Made by a program: the position numbers and the translations under genes. A DNA stretch of 50,000 bases from Monoplex corrugatus (taxonomy: Eukaryota > Mollusca > Gastropoda > Littorinimorpha > Ranellidae), in NCBI GenBank assembly GCA_030674185.1, contig CM060305.1, forward strand, positions 172,519,258 through 172,569,257, given 5' to 3'. This document shows, one piece after another, positions 1 through 12,848 of this stretch. The notes under the pieces were generated by a model. That model ran no database searches, had not been told where the DNA came from, and saw only the letters and a list, made by a program, of their open reading frames with translations. Numbering within the stretch: the first letter of the stretch is position 1; each line of letters starts with the position of its first letter.

Positions 1-2829
1 AAAACCCACTGTAGTCACAGCAACATGTTATGTCCATATGATAACATGGAAAACCCACTGTAGTCACAGCAATATGATATGTTATGTCCATCATGATAAC
101 ATGGAAAACCCACTGTAGTCACAGCAATATGTTATGTTATGTCCATCATGATAACATGGAAAACCCACTGTAGTCACAGCAATATGTTATGTTATGTCCA
201 TCATGATAACATGGAAAACCCACTGTAGTCACAGCAATATGTTATGTTATGTCCATCATGATAACATGGAAAACCCACTGTAGTCACAGCAATATGTTAT
301 GTTATGTCCATCATGATAACATGGAAAACCCACTGTAGTCACAGCAATATGTTATGTCCATCATGATAACATGGAAAACCCACTGTAGTCACAGCAATAT
401 GTTATGTCCATCACGATAACATGGAAAACCCGCTGTAGTCACAGCAATATGTTATGTCCATCATGATAACAAGGAAAACCCACTGTAGTCACAGCAATGT
501 GTTATGTCCATCATGATAACATGGAAAACCAACTGTAGTCACAGCAATATGATATGTCCATCATGATAACATGGAAAACCCACTGCAGTCACAGCAATAT
601 GTTATGTCAAACATGAAAACATGGAAAACCCACTGTAGTCACATTTATATGTTATGTTATGTCCATCATGATAACATGGAAAACCCACTGTAGTCACATT
701 TATATGTTATCTTATGTCCATCATGATAACATGGAAAACTCACTGTAGTCACAGCAATATGTTATGTCAATCATGATAACATGGAAAACCCACTTTAGTC
801 ACAACAATATGTTATGTTATGTCCATCATGATAACATGGAAAACCCACTGTAGTCACAGCAATATGTTATGTTATGTCCATCATGATAACATGGAAAACC
901 CACTGTAGTCACAACAATATGTTATGTTATGTCAATCATGATAACATGGAAAACCCAATGTAGTCACAGCAATATGATATGTCCATCATGATAACATGGA
1001 AAACCCACTTCAGTCACAGCAATATGTTATGTTATGTCCATCATGATAACATGGAAAACCCACTGTAGTCAAAGCAATATGATATGTCCATCATGATAAC
1101 ATTGAAAACCCACTTCAGTCACAGCAATATGTTATGTTATGTCCATCATGATAACATGGAAAACCCACTGTAGTCACAGCAATATGTTATGTTATGTCCA
1201 TCATGATAACATGGAAAACCCACAGTAGTCAAAGCAATATGTTATGTTATATCCATCATGATAACATGGAAAACCCACTGTAGTCACAGCAATATGTTAT
1301 GTTATGTCCATCGTGATAACATGGAAAACCCACTGTAGTCACAGCAATATGTTATGTTATGTCCATCATGATAACATGGAAAACCCACTGTAGTCACAGC
1401 AATATGTTATGTCCACCATGATAACATGGAAAACCCACTTCAGTCACAGCAATATGTTATGTCCATCATGATTACATGGAAAACCCACTGCAGTCACAGC
1501 AACATGTTATATCCACCATGATAACATGGAAAACCCACTGTAGTCACAGCAATATGTAATGCCCATCATGATAACATGGAAAACCCACTGTAGTCACAGC
1601 AATATGTTATGCCCATCATGATAACATGGAAAACCCACTATAGTCACAGCAATATGTTATGTTATGTTCATCATGATAACATGGAAAACCCACTGTAGTC
1701 ACACAATATGTTATGTTATGTCCATCATGATAACATGGAAAACCCACTGCAGTCAAAGCAATATGTTATGTTATGTCCATCATGATAACATGGAAAACCC
1801 ACTGTAGTCACAGCAATATGTTATGTTATGTCCATCATGATAACATGGAAAACCCACTGTAGTCACAGCAATGTTATGTTATGCCCATCATGATAACATG
1901 GAAAACCCACTCTAGTCACAGCAATATGTTATGTCCACCATGATAACATGGAAAACCCACTGTAGTCACAGCAATATGTTATGTTCACCATGATAACATA
2001 GAAATCCCACTGTAGTCACAGCAATATGTTATGTCCATCATGATAACATGGAAAACCCACTGTAGTCACAGCAATGCCCATCATGATAACATGGAAAACC
2101 CACTGTAGTCACAGCAATATGTTATGTCCATCATGATAACATGGAAAACCCACTGTAGTCACAGCAATATGTTATGTTATGTCCATCATGATAACATGGA
2201 AAACCCACTGTAGTCACAGCAATATGTTATATTATGTCCATCATGATAACATGGAAAACCCACTGTAGTCACAGCAATGTTATGTTATGCCCAACATGAT
2301 AACATGGAAAACCCACTGTAGTCACAGCAATATGTTATGTCCCCATGATAACATGGAAAACCCACTGTAGTCACAGCAATATGTTATGTTATGTCCATCA
2401 TGATAATATGGAAAACCCACTGTAGTCACTGCAATATGTTATGTACATCATGATAACATGGAAAAACCACTGTAGTCACAGCAATGTCCATTATGATAAC
2501 ATGGAAAACCCACCGTAGTAACAGCAGTGTCCATTATGATAACATGGAAAACCCACCGTAGTCACAGCAATGTCCATTATGATAACATGGAAAACCCACC
2601 GTAGTAACAGCAATGTCCATCATGATAACATGGAAAACCCACCGTAGTCACAGCAATGTCCATTATGATAACATGGAAAACCCACCGTAGTCACAGCAAT
2701 GTCCATTATGATAACATGGAAAACCCACCGTAGTAACAGCAATGTCCGTCATGATAACATGGAAAACCCACCGTAGTAACAGCAATGTCCGTCATGATAA
2801 CATGGAAAACCCACCGTAGTAACAGCAGT
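1..2829. repeat. Satellite array, 43-55 bp unit
   Basis: About 54 head-to-tail copies of a unit that begins AAAACCCACTGTAGTCACAG and ends with CATGATAACATGG. Three length classes are visible. The 55 bp form carries two copies of an internal GTTAT pentamer, the 50 bp form carries one, and a 43 bp form lacks the ATGTTAT segment. The 43 bp form makes up the right edge (about 2470-2829), where the units also switch to CCACCGTAGTAAC. The array starts before the window. No gene is seen inside it. Confidence 0.97.
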
Positions 2830-2834
2830 GTGTC

Positions 2835-3010
2835 AAGATCTGTGTCGATGTCTGATATCAGTCTTCACACTTCAAATCGGAAGGTCAGGGATTCGATCCT
2901 GTCAGGGTAGGCTTACCTCCCGTGTGCTTGGTAAACGGTGCAGAGTTTTTGGTTCTCCTAGGTCAGAAATGTGCAGATCTGTTGGTGCCTGACCATCTTT
3001 TGTTTTGTAT
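2835..3010 (+). mobile_element. tRNA-derived SINE fragment
   Basis: A Pol III B-box-like sequence, GGATTCGATCC, lies at 2889-2899. It is followed by a body running GTGTGCTTGGTAAACGGTG, GTGCAGATCTGTTGGTGCCT. This order matches, from memory, a SINE core common in molluscs (promoter-like head, then a conserved segment ending 'gcagacctgctagtgcctga'). I cannot find a clear A box, and the 3' part is lost, replaced by a 15 bp repeat and a CAA microsatellite. The fragment is probably old and inactive. The family name was not verified by search. Confidence 0.5.
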
Positions 3011-3033
3011 GTTTTCCCACACAGGACATAGAT

Positions 3034-3100
3034 ATCAGTGTAAGTCATGTCAGTGTAAGTCATGTCAGTGTAAGTCATGTCAGTGTAAGTCATGTCAGTG
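3034..3100. repeat. 15 bp short tandem repeat
   Basis: Four to five copies of TCAGTGTAAGTCATG in direct succession, lying between the SINE fragment and unique sequence that leads into the CAA/CAG microsatellite. Confidence 0.9.
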
Positions 3101-3173
3101 CCTGTTGCTTGTGGACAGATGACAACACCCAGTGTACACGTCCACCACAGACGGAGGTGTATACAAACTATAC

Positions 3174-3990
3174 AGCAACAACAACAGCAACAATAACAAC
3201 AACAGCTATAACAGCCAGAACAACAACAGCAACGACAACAACAGCAATAACAACAGCAACAATAACAACAACAGCAATAACAGCCACAACAACAACAGCA
3301 ACAACAACAACAGCAACAACAACAACAACAACAGCAACAACAACAGCAATAACAGCCAGAACAACAACAGCAACAACAACAACAGCAACAATAATAAAAC
3401 AGCAATAACAGCCAGAACAACAACAGCAACAACAACAACAGCAACAATAACGACAACAACAACAGCAACAATAACATCAACAGCAATAACAGCCAGAACA
3501 ACAAGAGCAACAACAACAACAGCCAGAATAACAACAACAGCAACAACAACAACAACAACAGCAACAATAACAACAACAGCAATAACAGCCAGAATAACAA
3601 CAGCAACAACAACAACAACAGCAACAATAACAACAACAACAACAACAACAAGCAACAATAACAATAACAACAACAACAACAGCAAAAACAGCAACAATAA
3701 CAATAACAACAACAACAACAGCAACAGCAGCAACAACAAACAACAACAACAACAACAACAACAACAGCAACAACAACAACAGCAACAACAACAACAACAG
3801 CAACATTAACAACAACAACAGCAACAAATACAACAACAACAACAACAACAGCAGCAACAATAACAACAGTAACAACAACAACAACAGCAACAACAACAAC
3901 AACAGCAACAACAACAACAACAGCAACAACAACAACAACAGCAACAATAACAACGAAAACAACAACAACATCAACAGTAGCAACAATCAA
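3174..3990. repeat. Imperfect CAA/CAG trinucleotide microsatellite
   Basis: About 815 bp made almost only of CAA, CAG and AAT triplets, with recurring interruptions (AACAGCCAGAACAACAACAG) at the left side that suggest an older 30-60 bp minisatellite layer. It gives low-complexity open frames (poly-Asn/Gln/Thr on one strand, poly-Leu/Val/Cys on the other) on both strands. I treat these as repeat artefacts. Confidence 0.97.
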
Positions 3991-4055
3991 ACAAGCAAGC
4001 GAACAAAAAGAAAATTGGTCAATACCAAGTCAATTTCCTGATGGTGTTGATAATT

Positions 4056-4661
4056 GTGACCCTCCACCACGAAATCAGTCTTAACTCGCAGTCAGTCGAA
4101 CAGCACTAGGAGCTGAAAAGGTGACTGAGGGTCTATCTGGAGTGTTTTGACTTTTTCTCAAAATTAATTTCTGTAGACTATAATCTATCCCCCACAGACA
4201 TTTTTTTCTTGAAAAAATATTATTATTAATCAATCTAAATGGCATTTTGATGCACTGATCGCAGCAGAAAGAACGCAATTTCCTACCAAAAGTACCTATT
4301 TTTGTCTCTTATTATAAACCGTAACCTGTACAGTACCCGCACATGTAATATTCTACAGAAAGTTCTTTGGTACACCTTTCAGATAATGACAGCGAAAATT
4401 ACAAACAAACCGGGTCAAAGCCACCAAATAAAGAAATTTAAGGAAAATGTGTAGGAAAGCACACACAAATTTTAGAGGCCGTTTTCTCAAAATGGCCGTC
4501 ATATAACTTAACGACTTTAAACATACATAACTTCTACATTTTTTTTAATACAAGCTTTATTCAAGTACCAAATAATCAGCAGAATGTACACTTTCCAGTG
4601 ATATGTATATCTCAAAATACCCAAAACGCTAGTTCAGAATGATTTCGTGCTGGGAGGTCAC
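4056..4661. mobile_element. Non-autonomous DNA transposon (MITE-like), 606 bp
   Basis: The left end reads GTGACCCTCCACCACGAAAT and the reverse complement of the right end reads GTGACCTCCCAGCACGAAAT. Over 26 bp (4056-4081 against 4636-4661) the two ends match at about 22 positions. The interior is AT-rich, holds no transposase-like frame, and contains a large hairpin-poor unique sequence. AATT flanks both ends and could be a 4 bp target duplication, but because AATT is palindromic it could equally be part of the inverted repeat. The superfamily cannot be named from the ends alone. The 30 bp satellite begins only 20 bp to the right. Confidence 0.75.
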
Positions 4662-4680
4662 AATTTGTGATGTGGTCTGA

Positions 4681-6838
4681 CACAGGGGGACATGGCCAAC
4701 ATCATTGTGACACAGGGCGACATGGCCAACATCATTGTCACACAGGGCGACATGGCCAACATCATTGTCACACAGGGTGACATGGCCAACATCATTGTGA
4801 CACAGGTGACATGGCCAACATCACTGTCACACAGGGTGACATGGCCAACATCATTGTCACACAGGGCGACATGGCCAACATCATTGTGACACAGGGCGAC
4901 ATGGCCAACATCATTATCACACAGGGCGACATGGCCAACATCATTGTCACACAGGGCGACATGGCCAACATCATTGTCACACAGGGGGACATGGCCAACA
5001 TCATTGTGACACAGGGGGACATGGCCAACATCATTGTGACACAGGGCGACATGGCCAACATCATTGTGACACAGGGCGACATGGCCAACATCATTGTCAC
5101 ACAGGGCGACATGACCAACATCATTGTGACACAGGGCGACATGGCCAACATCATTGTGACACAGGGCGACATGGCCAACATCATTGTCACACAGGGTGAC
5201 ATGGCCAACATCATTGTCACACAGGGCGACATGACCAACATCATTGTCACACAGGGTGACATGACCAACATCATTGTCACACAGGGCGACATGGCCAACA
5301 TCATTGTCACACAGGGCGACATGACCAACATCATTATCACACAGGGTGACATGGCCAACATCATTGTCACACAGGGTGACATGGCCAACATCATTGTCAC
5401 ACAGGGCGACATGGCCAACATCATTGTCACACAGGGCGACATGGCCAACATCATTGTCAAACAGGGCCACATGACCAACATCATTGTCACACAGGGTGAC
5501 ATGACCAACATCATTGTGACACAGGGCGACATGACCAACATCATTGTCACACAGGGCGACATGGCCAACATCATTGTCACACAGGGCGACATGACCAACA
5601 TCATTGTCACACAGGGTGACATGACCAACATCATTGTCACACAGGGTGACATGGCCAACATCATTGTCACACAGGGTGACATGGCCAACATCATTGTCAC
5701 ACAGGGCGACATGGCCAACATCATTGTCACACAGGGTGACATGGCCAACATCATTGTGACACAGGGCGACATGGCCAACATCATTGTCAAACAGGGCGAC
5801 ATGGCCAACATCATTGTCACACATGGCGACATGACCAACATCATTGTCACACAGGGTGACATGACCAACATCATTGTCACACAGGGTGACATGGCCAACA
5901 TCATTGTCACACAGGGTGACATGGCCAACATCATTGTCACACAGGGCGACATGGCCAACATCATTGTCACACAGGGTGACATGACCAACATCATTGTCAC
6001 ACAGGGTGACATGGCCAACATCATTGTCACACATGGCGACATGACCAACATCATTGTCACACAGGGTGACATGACCAACATCATTGTCACACAGGGTGAC
6101 ATGACCAACATCATTGTCACACAGGGTGACATGACGAACATCATTGTCACACATGGCGACATGGCCAACATCATTGTCACACAGGGTGACATGACCAACA
6201 TCATTGTCACACAGGGTGACATGGCCAACATCATTGTCACACAGGGTGACATGGCCAACATCATTGTCACACAGGGCGACATGGCCAACATCATTGTCAC
6301 ACAGGGTGACATGACCAACATCATTGTCACACAGGGTGACATGGCCAACATCATTGTCACACATGGCGACATGACCAACATCATTGTCACACAGGCTGAC
6401 ATGACCAACATCATTGTCACACAGGGTGACATGACCAACATCATTGTCACACAGGGTGATATGGCCAACATCATTGTCACACATGGCGACATGGCCAACA
6501 TCATTGTCACACAGGGCGACATGACCAACATCATTGTCACACAGGGTGACATGGCCAACATCATTGTCACACAGGGTGACATGGCCAACATCATTGTCAC
6601 ACAGGGCGACATGGCCAACATCATTGTCACACAGAGCGACATGACCAACATCATTGTCACACAGGGCGACATGGCCAACATCATTGTCACACAGGGTGAC
6701 ATGGCCAACATCACTGTCACACAGGGCGACATGACCAACATCATTGTCACACAGGGCGACATGGCCAACATCATTGTCACACAGAGTGACATGGCCAACA
6801 TCATTGTCACACATGGCGACATGACCAACATCATTGTC
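4681..6838. repeat. 30 bp satellite, about 72 copies
   Basis: The unit is GACATGRCCAACATCATTGT followed by SACACAGGGY. From about 4861 to 6838 the copies stay in exact 30 bp register, with no visible indel over about 66 units. Variation sits at a few sites: GGC/GGT/GGG, GCC/ACC, GTC/GTG, and occasional CAG to CAT. One 28 bp unit near 4805 breaks the register. Because 30 is divisible by three and the unit lacks stops in several frames, 680-780 codon open frames run through it on both strands. No domain, signal or flanking exon supports translation. Confidence 0.97.
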
Positions 6839-6907
6839 ATATTCACAATAATATAAAATACACTGACATGCCACACTTACTGAGAATAGATAAAATGTAG
6901 GAAGAAC

Positions 6908-6946
<39 letters not shown>

Positions 6947-7102
6947 ACAGCAACACAATACACCACACACACACCACACACAACACACACACACACTGTG
7001 TATTCACGTCAGCCAATACGCGCTGCCCACGTACCAGGGGAGAGAACTACTACATGCTGCAATTCACAGGATTCCACATACCGCTGCTGCTCTCCCATAT
7101 TC
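6839..7102. other. Unique spacer with CA microsatellite
   Basis: The spacer separates the 30 bp and 42 bp satellites. It contains an imperfect (AC)n tract at about 6908-6996, followed by roughly 100 bp of ordinary sequence. No gene or RNA signal is seen. Confidence 0.85.
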
Positions 7103-10100
7103 CCATCATTGTCAACCTCACACTATGATCATTACATGTAATATATTCAGCATCATTGTCAATCTCACACCCTGATCATTAATTGCCTTCAGCATCATTG
7201 TCAATCTTACACCATGATCATTAATTGCTTCAGCATCATTGTCAATCTCACACCCATGATCATTAATTATCTTCAGCATCATTGTCAATCTCACACCATG
7301 ATCATTAATATCCTTCAGCATCATTGTCAATCTCACACCATGATCATTAATTGCCTTCATCATCATTGTCAATCTCACACCCTGATCATTAATTGCTTCA
7401 GCATCATTGTCAATCTCACACCATGATCATTAATTATCTTCAGCATCATTGTCAATCTCACACCATGATCATTAATTATCTTCAGCATCATAGTCAATCT
7501 CACACCATGCATCATTAATTATCTTCAGCATCATTGTCAATCTCACACCATGATCATTAATTATCTTCAGCATCATTTCAATCTCCACACACGATCATTA
7601 ATTATCTTCAGCATCATTGTCAATCTCACACCATGATCATTAATTGCCTTCAGCATCATTGTCAATCTCACACCATGATCATTAATTGCCTTCAGCATCA
7701 TTGTCAATCTCACACCATGATCATTAATTATCTTCAGCATCATTGTCAATCTCACACCATGATAATTAATTGCCTTCAGCATCATAGTCAATCTCACACC
7801 ATGATCATTAATTGCCTTCAGCATCATTGTCAGTCTCACATCATGTATCATTAATTATCTTCAGATCATTGTCATCTCACATCATGATCATTAATTATCT
7901 TCAGCATCATTGTCAATCTCACACCATGATCATTAATTATCTTCAGCATCATTGTCATCTCACACCATGATCATTAATTATCTTCAGCATCATTGTCAAT
8001 CTCACATCATGATCATTAATTATCTTCAGCATCATTGTCAATCTCACACCATGATCATTAATTATTCAGCATCATTGTCAATCTCACACCATGATCATTA
8101 ATTGCCTTCAGCATCATTGTCAATATCACACCATGATCATTAATTGCTTCAGCATCATTGTCAATATCACACCATGATCATTAATTATCTTCAGCATCAT
8201 TGTCAATCTCACACCATGATCATTAATTGCCTTCAGCATCATTGTCAATCTCACACCATGATCATTAATTGCGTTCAGCATAATTGTCAATCTCACACCA
8301 TGATCATTAATTATCTTCAGCATCATTGTCAATCTCACACCATGATCATTAATTGCCTTCAGCATCATTGTCAATCTCACACCATGATCATTAATTGCCT
8401 TCAGCATCATTGTCAATCTCACACCATGATCACTAATTGCCTTCAGCATCATTGTCAATCTCACACCATGATCATTAATTGCCTTCAGCATCATTGTCAA
8501 TCTCACACCATGATCATTAATTGCCTTCAGCATCATTGTCAATCTCACACCATGATCATTAATTATCTTCAGCATCATTGTCAATCTCACACCATGATCA
8601 TTAATTATCTTCAGCATCATTGTCAGTCTCACATCATGATCATTGATTGCCTTCAGCATCATTGTCAATCTCACACCCATGATCATTAATTATCTTCAGC
8701 ATCATTGTCAGTCTCACACCCTGATCATTAATTATCTTCAGCATCATTGTCAATACTCATCACCATGATCATTAATTATCTTCAGCATCATAGTCAATCT
8801 CACACCATGATCATTAATTGCCTTCAGCATCATTGTCAATCTCACACCATGATCATCAATTGCCTTCAGCATCATTGTCAATCTCACACCATGATCATTA
8901 ATTGCCTTCAGCACCATTGTCAATCTCACACCCTGATCATTAATTGCCTTCAGCATCATTGTCAATCTCAATCCCTGATCATTAATTGCATTCAGCATCA
9001 TTGTCAATCTCACATCATGATCATTAATTGCCTTCAGCATCATTGTCAATCTCACATCATGATCAGTAATTGCCTTCAGCATCATTGTCAATCTCACACC
9101 ATGATCATTAATTGCCTTCAGCATCATTGTCAATCTCACACCATGATCATTAATTATCTTCAGCATCATTGTCAATCTCACACCCTGATCATTAATTGCC
9201 TTCAGCATCATTGTCAATCTCACACCATGATCATTAATTGCCTTCAGCATCATTGTCAATCTCACACCATGATCATTAATTATCTTCAGCATCATTGTCA
9301 ATCTCACACCACGATAATTAATTGCCTTCAGCATCATTGTCAATCTCACACCATGATCATTAATTGCCTTCAGCATCATTGTCAATCTCACACCATGATC
9401 ATTAATTATCTTCAGCATCATTGTCAATCTCACACCCTGATCATTAATTGCCTTCAGCATCATTGTCAATCTCACACCATGATCATTAATTATCTTCAGC
9501 ATCATTGTCAATCTCACACCCTGATCATTAATTGCCTTCAGCATCATTGTCAGTCTCACACCATGATCATTAATTGCCTTCAGCATCATTGTCAATCTCA
9601 CATCATGATCATTAATTGCCTTCAGCATCATTGTCAATCTAACACCATGATCATTAATTGCCTTCAGCATCATAGTCAATCTCACACCATGATCATTAAT
9701 TGCCTTCAGCATGATTGTCAATCTCACACCATGATCATTAATTATCTTCAGCATCATTGTCAATCTCACACCGTGATCATTAATTATCTTCAGCATCATT
9801 GTCAATCTCACATCATGATCATTAATTATCTTCAGCATCATTGTCAATCTCACACCACGATCATTAATTATATTCAGCATCATTGTCAATCTCACACCTT
9901 GATCATTAATTGCCTTCAGCATCATTGTCAATCTCACACCATGATCATTAATTATCTTCAGCATCATTGTCAATCTCACACCATGATCATTAATTGCCTT
10001 CAGCATCATTGTCAATCTAACACCATGATCATTAATTGCCTTCAGCATCATTGTCAATCTCACACCATGATCATTAATTGCCTTCAGCATCATTGTCAAT

Positions 10101-12569
10101 CTCACACCCTGATCATTAATTGCCTTCAGCATCATTGTCAATCTCACACCATGATCATTAATTGCCTTCAGCATCATTGTCAATCTCACACCCTGATCAT
10201 TAATTATCTTCAGCATCATTGTCAGTCTCACATCATGATCATTAATTGCCTTCAGCATCATTGTCAATCTCACACCCTGATCATTAATTATCTTCAGCAT
10301 CATTGTCAATCTCACACTATGATCATTAATTATCTTCAGCATCATTGTCAATCTCACACCATTATCATTAATTATCTTCAGCATCATTGTCAGTCTCACA
10401 CCATGATCATTAATTGCCTTCAGCATCATTGTCAATCTCACACCATTATCATTAATTGCCTTCAGCATCATTGTCAATCTCACACCATGATCATTAATTA
10501 TCTTCAGCATCATTGTCAGTCTCACATCATGTTCATTGATTGCCTTCAGCATCATTGTCAATCTCACACCATGATCATTAATTATCTTCAGCATCATTGT
10601 TAGTCTCACACCCTGATCATTAATTATCTTCAGCATCATTGTCAATCTCACACCATGATCATTAATTATCTTCAGCATCATAGTCAATCTCACACCATGA
10701 TCATTAATTGCCTTCAGCATCATTGTCAATCTCACACCATGATCATCAATTGCCTTCAGCATCATTTTCAATCTCACACCATGATCATTAATTGACTTCA
10801 GCATCATTGTCAATCTCACACCCTGATCATTAATTGCCTTCAGCATCATTGTCAATCTCACACCATGATCATTAATTGTCTTCAGCATCATTGTCAATCT
10901 CACACCATGATCATTAATTGCCTTCAGCATCATTGTCAATCTCACATCATGATCATTAATTGACTTCAGAATCATTGTCAATCTCACACCATGATCATTA
11001 ATTGCCTTCAGCATCATTGTAAATCTCACACAATTGATCATTAATTGCTTCAGCATCATTGTCAATCACACACCCTGATCATTAATTGCCTTCAGCATCA
11101 TTGTCAATCTCACACCCTGATCATTACTTGCCTTCAGCTTCATTGTCAATCTCACACCATGATCATTAATTGCCTTCAGCATCATTGTCAATCTCAATCC
11201 CTGATCATTAATTGCCTTCAGCATCATTGTCAATCTCACATCATGATCATTAATTGCCTTCAGCATCATTGTCAATCTCACATCATGATCAGTAATTTGC
11301 CTTCAGCATCATTGTCAATCTCACACCATGATCATTAATTGCCTTCAGCATCATTGTCAATCTCACACCATGATCATTAATTATCTTCAGCATCATTGTC
11401 AATCTCACACCCTGATCATTAATTGCCTTCAGCATCATTGTCAATCTCACACCATGATCATTAATTATCTTCAGCATCATTGTCAATCTCACACCATGAT
11501 CATTAATTGCCTTCAGCATCATTGTCAATCTCACACCATGATCATTAATTATCTTCAGTATCATTGTCAATCTCACACCATGATCATTAATTATCTTCAG
11601 CAACATTAGTCAATCTCACATCATGATCATTAATTGCCTTCAGCATCATTGTCAATCTCACATCATGATCATTAATTGCCTTCAGCATCATAGTCAATCT
11701 CACATCATGATCATTAATTGCCTCAGCATCATTGTCAATCTCAAATCATGATCATTAATTGCCTTCAGCATTATAGTCAATCTCATATCATGATCATTAA
11801 TTGCCTTCAGCATCATTGTCAATCTCACACCATGATCATTATTTGCCTTCAGCATCATTGTCAGTCTCACACCATGATCATTAATTGCCTTCAGCATCAT
11901 TGTCAATCTCACACCATGATCATTAATTATCTTCAGCATCATTGTCAATCAAACACCATGATCATTAATTATCTTCAGCACCATTGTCAATCTCACATCA
12001 TCATCATTAATTGCCTTCAGCATCATTGTCAATCTCACACCATGATCATTAATTGCCTTCAGCATCATAGTCAATCTCACACCATGATCATTAATTGCCT
12101 CAGCATCATTGTCAATCTCACACCATGATCATTAATTGCCTTCAGCATCATTGTCAATCTCACACCATGATCATTAATTGCCTTCAGCATCATTGTCAAT
12201 CTCACACCATGATCATTAATTACCTTCAGCATCATTGTCAATCTCACACCACGGTCATTAATTGCCTTCAGCATCATTGTCAATCTCACACCATGATCAT
12301 TAATTGCCTTCAGCATCATTGTCAATCTCACACCATGATCATTAATTATCTTCAGCATCATTGTCAATCTCACACCATGATCATTAATTATCTTCAGCAT
12401 CATTGTCAGTCTCACACCATGATCATTAATTATCTTCAGCATCATTGTCAGTCTCACACCATGATCATAATTGCCTTCAGCATCATAGTCAATCTCACAC
12501 CATGATCATTAATTGCCTTCAGCATCATTGTCAATCTCACACCATGATCATTAATTGCCTTCAGCATCA

Positions 12570-12848
<279 letters not shown>

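Noticed and set aside
2880..2905. Intact tRNA gene at the B-box-like motif
   Set aside because: There is no matching A box and no cloverleaf stems can be formed. A SINE relic explains it better.
4081..4278. 65-codon minus-strand frame
   Set aside because: It lies inside the MITE, shows no known domain and starts at an arbitrary ATG.
4658..6994. Frames of 680-780 codons on both strands over the 30 bp repeat
   Set aside because: They follow from a stop-free unit of length divisible by three. Opposite strands are equally open and no flanking domain or start context supports a gene.
8747..11065. Very long frames (618 and 771 codons) over the 42 bp repeat
   Set aside because: The 14-residue periodicity is the 42 bp unit translated. 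Both strands are open and frames end wherever an indel breaks the register.
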